Shown piece after piece: positions 5,671 through 6,386 of a stretch of 6,386 nt of DNA (the first letter of the stretch is position 1; every line of letters begins with the position of its first letter). The position numbers and the translations under genes are program-made. The notes beneath the pieces are model-generated. The model did not search any database, was not told the DNA's origin, and saw only the letters and a program-made list of their open reading frames with translations. Source of the stretch: AC-37 sp045805345 (GTDB lineage: Bacteria > Actinomycetota > Thermoleophilia > Solirubrobacterales > Thermoleophilaceae); the NCBI GenBank assembly GCA_045805345.1, contig JBJMLK010000040.1:1-6386 (forward strand), in the 5' to 3' direction.

Positions 5671-6317
5671 GCCCGCCTCTGCCCGTCGTCGAGGAGGGCT
5701 GGGTGGCCGAGGACCTGGCGGCCGAGTTCCCCGAGCTGCGGATGCAGTACCTCACGATCGAGGCGCGCTCGGGGCGCAGTCCCGAGGCGGTGCGCGCGCG
5801 GCTGCGCACCCTCGCCGACCGCTACACGGGCGGCAAGGCCGTGACGCTCAGGCAGCAGCCGATCCCGTGGGCCTACCGCGTGTTCTTCCGCCAGGTGGGC
5901 ATCGATCCCGACGACCACCGCACGCCCGTCGAGGCGATCGCCCTCGAGCGGATGCGCGCCGGCGGCTTCCCCAGCCGCAACCTGCTCGACGACGCCCTCA
6001 CGATCGCCACGGTCGAGACCGGCGTGCCGGTCGTGGCGTTCGACGAAGACAAGCTCGACGGTCCGCTCGGCCTGCGCATGTCGCAGTCGCGCGAGCTGCT
6101 CGGCGGCGACGGCCGGCCGCTCAGCTCGCGCCAGGTGGTGATCGCCGACGCCGAGCACGCCGTGGCGGTCCTCTTCGCCGACCTGGCCGAGGGCCGGGGC
6201 GTGCACCCGCAGACCGAGCGCATGCGCCTTGCCTCGATCCAGGTGAAGGGCGTTCCCGACGTGAGCGTGGAGGAGGCCCTCTGGATCGTGGCCGAGATGC
6301 TGCGAGGGGAGGCGTGA
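5667..6317 (+). CDS. Solo B3/B4 tRNA-binding domain protein (PheT B3/4-like)
   Basis: This is a 216-residue soluble protein resembling the B3/B4 domain of the phenylalanyl-tRNA synthetase beta chain, as a free-standing protein of the COG3382 type. In PheT this domain hydrolyses mischarged Tyr-tRNA(Phe). Whether solo forms edit tRNA or bind another ligand is not settled to my knowledge. Recognisable blocks are PWAYRVFFRQVGIDPDDHRT (67-86), FPSRNLLDDALTIATVETG (101-119, compare the NxxxD helix of PheT B3/4), PVVAFDEDKLDGPLGLRMS (121-139) and VVIADAEH (157-164). No synthetase core or anticodon-binding part is present, and no signal or TM segment is seen. The GTG start overlaps the redoxin stop as GTGA (4 nt), with no clear Shine-Dalgarno sequence, so it is probably translated by coupling. 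Its link to the exporter and redoxin is not evident from function. Confidence 0.85.
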   Translation: MSPPLPVVEEGWVAEDLAAEFPELRMQYLTIEARSGRSPEAVRARLRTLADRYTGGKAVTLRQQPIPWAYRVFFRQVGIDPDDHRTPVEAIALERMRAGGFPSRNLLDDALTIATVETGVPVVAFDEDKLDGPLGLRMSQSRELLGGDGRPLSSRQVVIADAEHAVAVLFADLAEGRGVHPQTERMRLASIQVKGVPDVSVEEALWIVAEMLRGEA

Positions 6318-6324
6318 GCGGTGG

Positions 6325-6337
6325 TACCATCCGGCGC
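6325..6337 (+). promoter_or_regulatory. Probable leaderless promoter of the last gene
   Basis: TACCAT (6325-6330) lies 7 nt before an ATG at 6338, the third TANNNT box at this distance from a start codon in the window. It overlaps the perfect 8-bp palindrome TGGTACCA (6322-6329). No -35 element is evident. If real, it makes the downstream gene independently transcribed although it sits only 20 nt after the previous stop. Confidence 0.45.
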
Positions 6338-6386
6338 ATGCCGGTGGCGGTTCACCGGGGGCTCCGTCCCGCCGTCGCGCCCGACG
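6338..6386 (+). CDS. Start of a gene running off the window, function unknown
   Basis: Only 16 codons are present, beginning MPVAVHRGLRPAVAPD, with no recognisable motif. Two in-frame starts compete. ATG 6338 has a TACCAT box 7 nt upstream, which suits a leaderless transcript. GTG 6314 overlaps the previous stop as GTGA and lies behind the purine-rich AGGGGAGG (6305-6312), which would add MSGGTIRR and suit translational coupling. I prefer 6338 because the box and ATG have the same geometry as two other starts here. The frame stays open to the window edge under either choice. The sequence is too short to suggest a family. Confidence 0.45.
   Translation, partial: MPVAVHRGLRPAVAPD

Noticed and set aside
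5667..6317. B3/B4 protein as a truncated or split phenylalanyl-tRNA synthetase beta chain
   Set aside because: Length and blocks match free-standing B3/B4 proteins, and there is no synthetase core or anticodon-binding sequence in any frame around it.

Overview
The window is GC-rich, densely packed and entirely plus-strand. It looks like chromosomal DNA of a high-GC actinobacterium. A Thermoleophilia/Solirubrobacterales-like organism is my best guess, from the Mkl-type ATPase, the style of the membrane-anchored redoxin, and several start codons that sit 6-7 nt after a TANNNT box with no Shine-Dalgarno sequence. The assignment rests on recognition alone, because I could not run a search.

Layout: (1) bases 2-163 are the 3' end of an MlaE/YrbE-type permease. 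It is followed directly by an Mkl/MlaF-type ABC ATPase (175-1230) with a long acidic N-terminal extension. Together they form the cytoplasmic-membrane engine of an Mce/Mla lipid transporter. (2) A small DUF2277 protein (1256-1525) has its own probable leaderless promoter and is followed after 21 nt by an isoprenylcysteine-methyltransferase-like membrane protein (1547-2116). (3) A second probable leaderless promoter, lying in an AT-rich imperfect palindrome, starts a tightly overlapping operon. It encodes a 936-residue two-fold-repeated RND/MMPL exporter (2130-4940), a membrane-anchored thioredoxin-like protein with an abnormal active site (4933-5670), and a solo B3/B4 (PheT-like) tRNA-binding domain protein (5667-6317). 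(4) A further gene begins at 6338, or possibly 6314, and runs off the window.

Two lipid-type transporters (Mce/Mla and RND/MMPL) and an ICMT-like enzyme, whose relatives modify lipidated or polyprenyl-like substrates, lie side by side. This suggests an envelope-lipid neighbourhood. The most interesting module is the exporter-redoxin pair. Both extracytoplasmic porter domains of the exporter carry a cysteine pair, and the translationally coupled redoxin faces the same compartment but lacks the usual first cysteine of CXXC. Two of its other cysteines are placed so that they could form an alternative redox centre. No RNA genes, mobile elements, CRISPR arrays or strong intrinsic terminators were seen, and no gene-free stretch exceeds about 25 bases.
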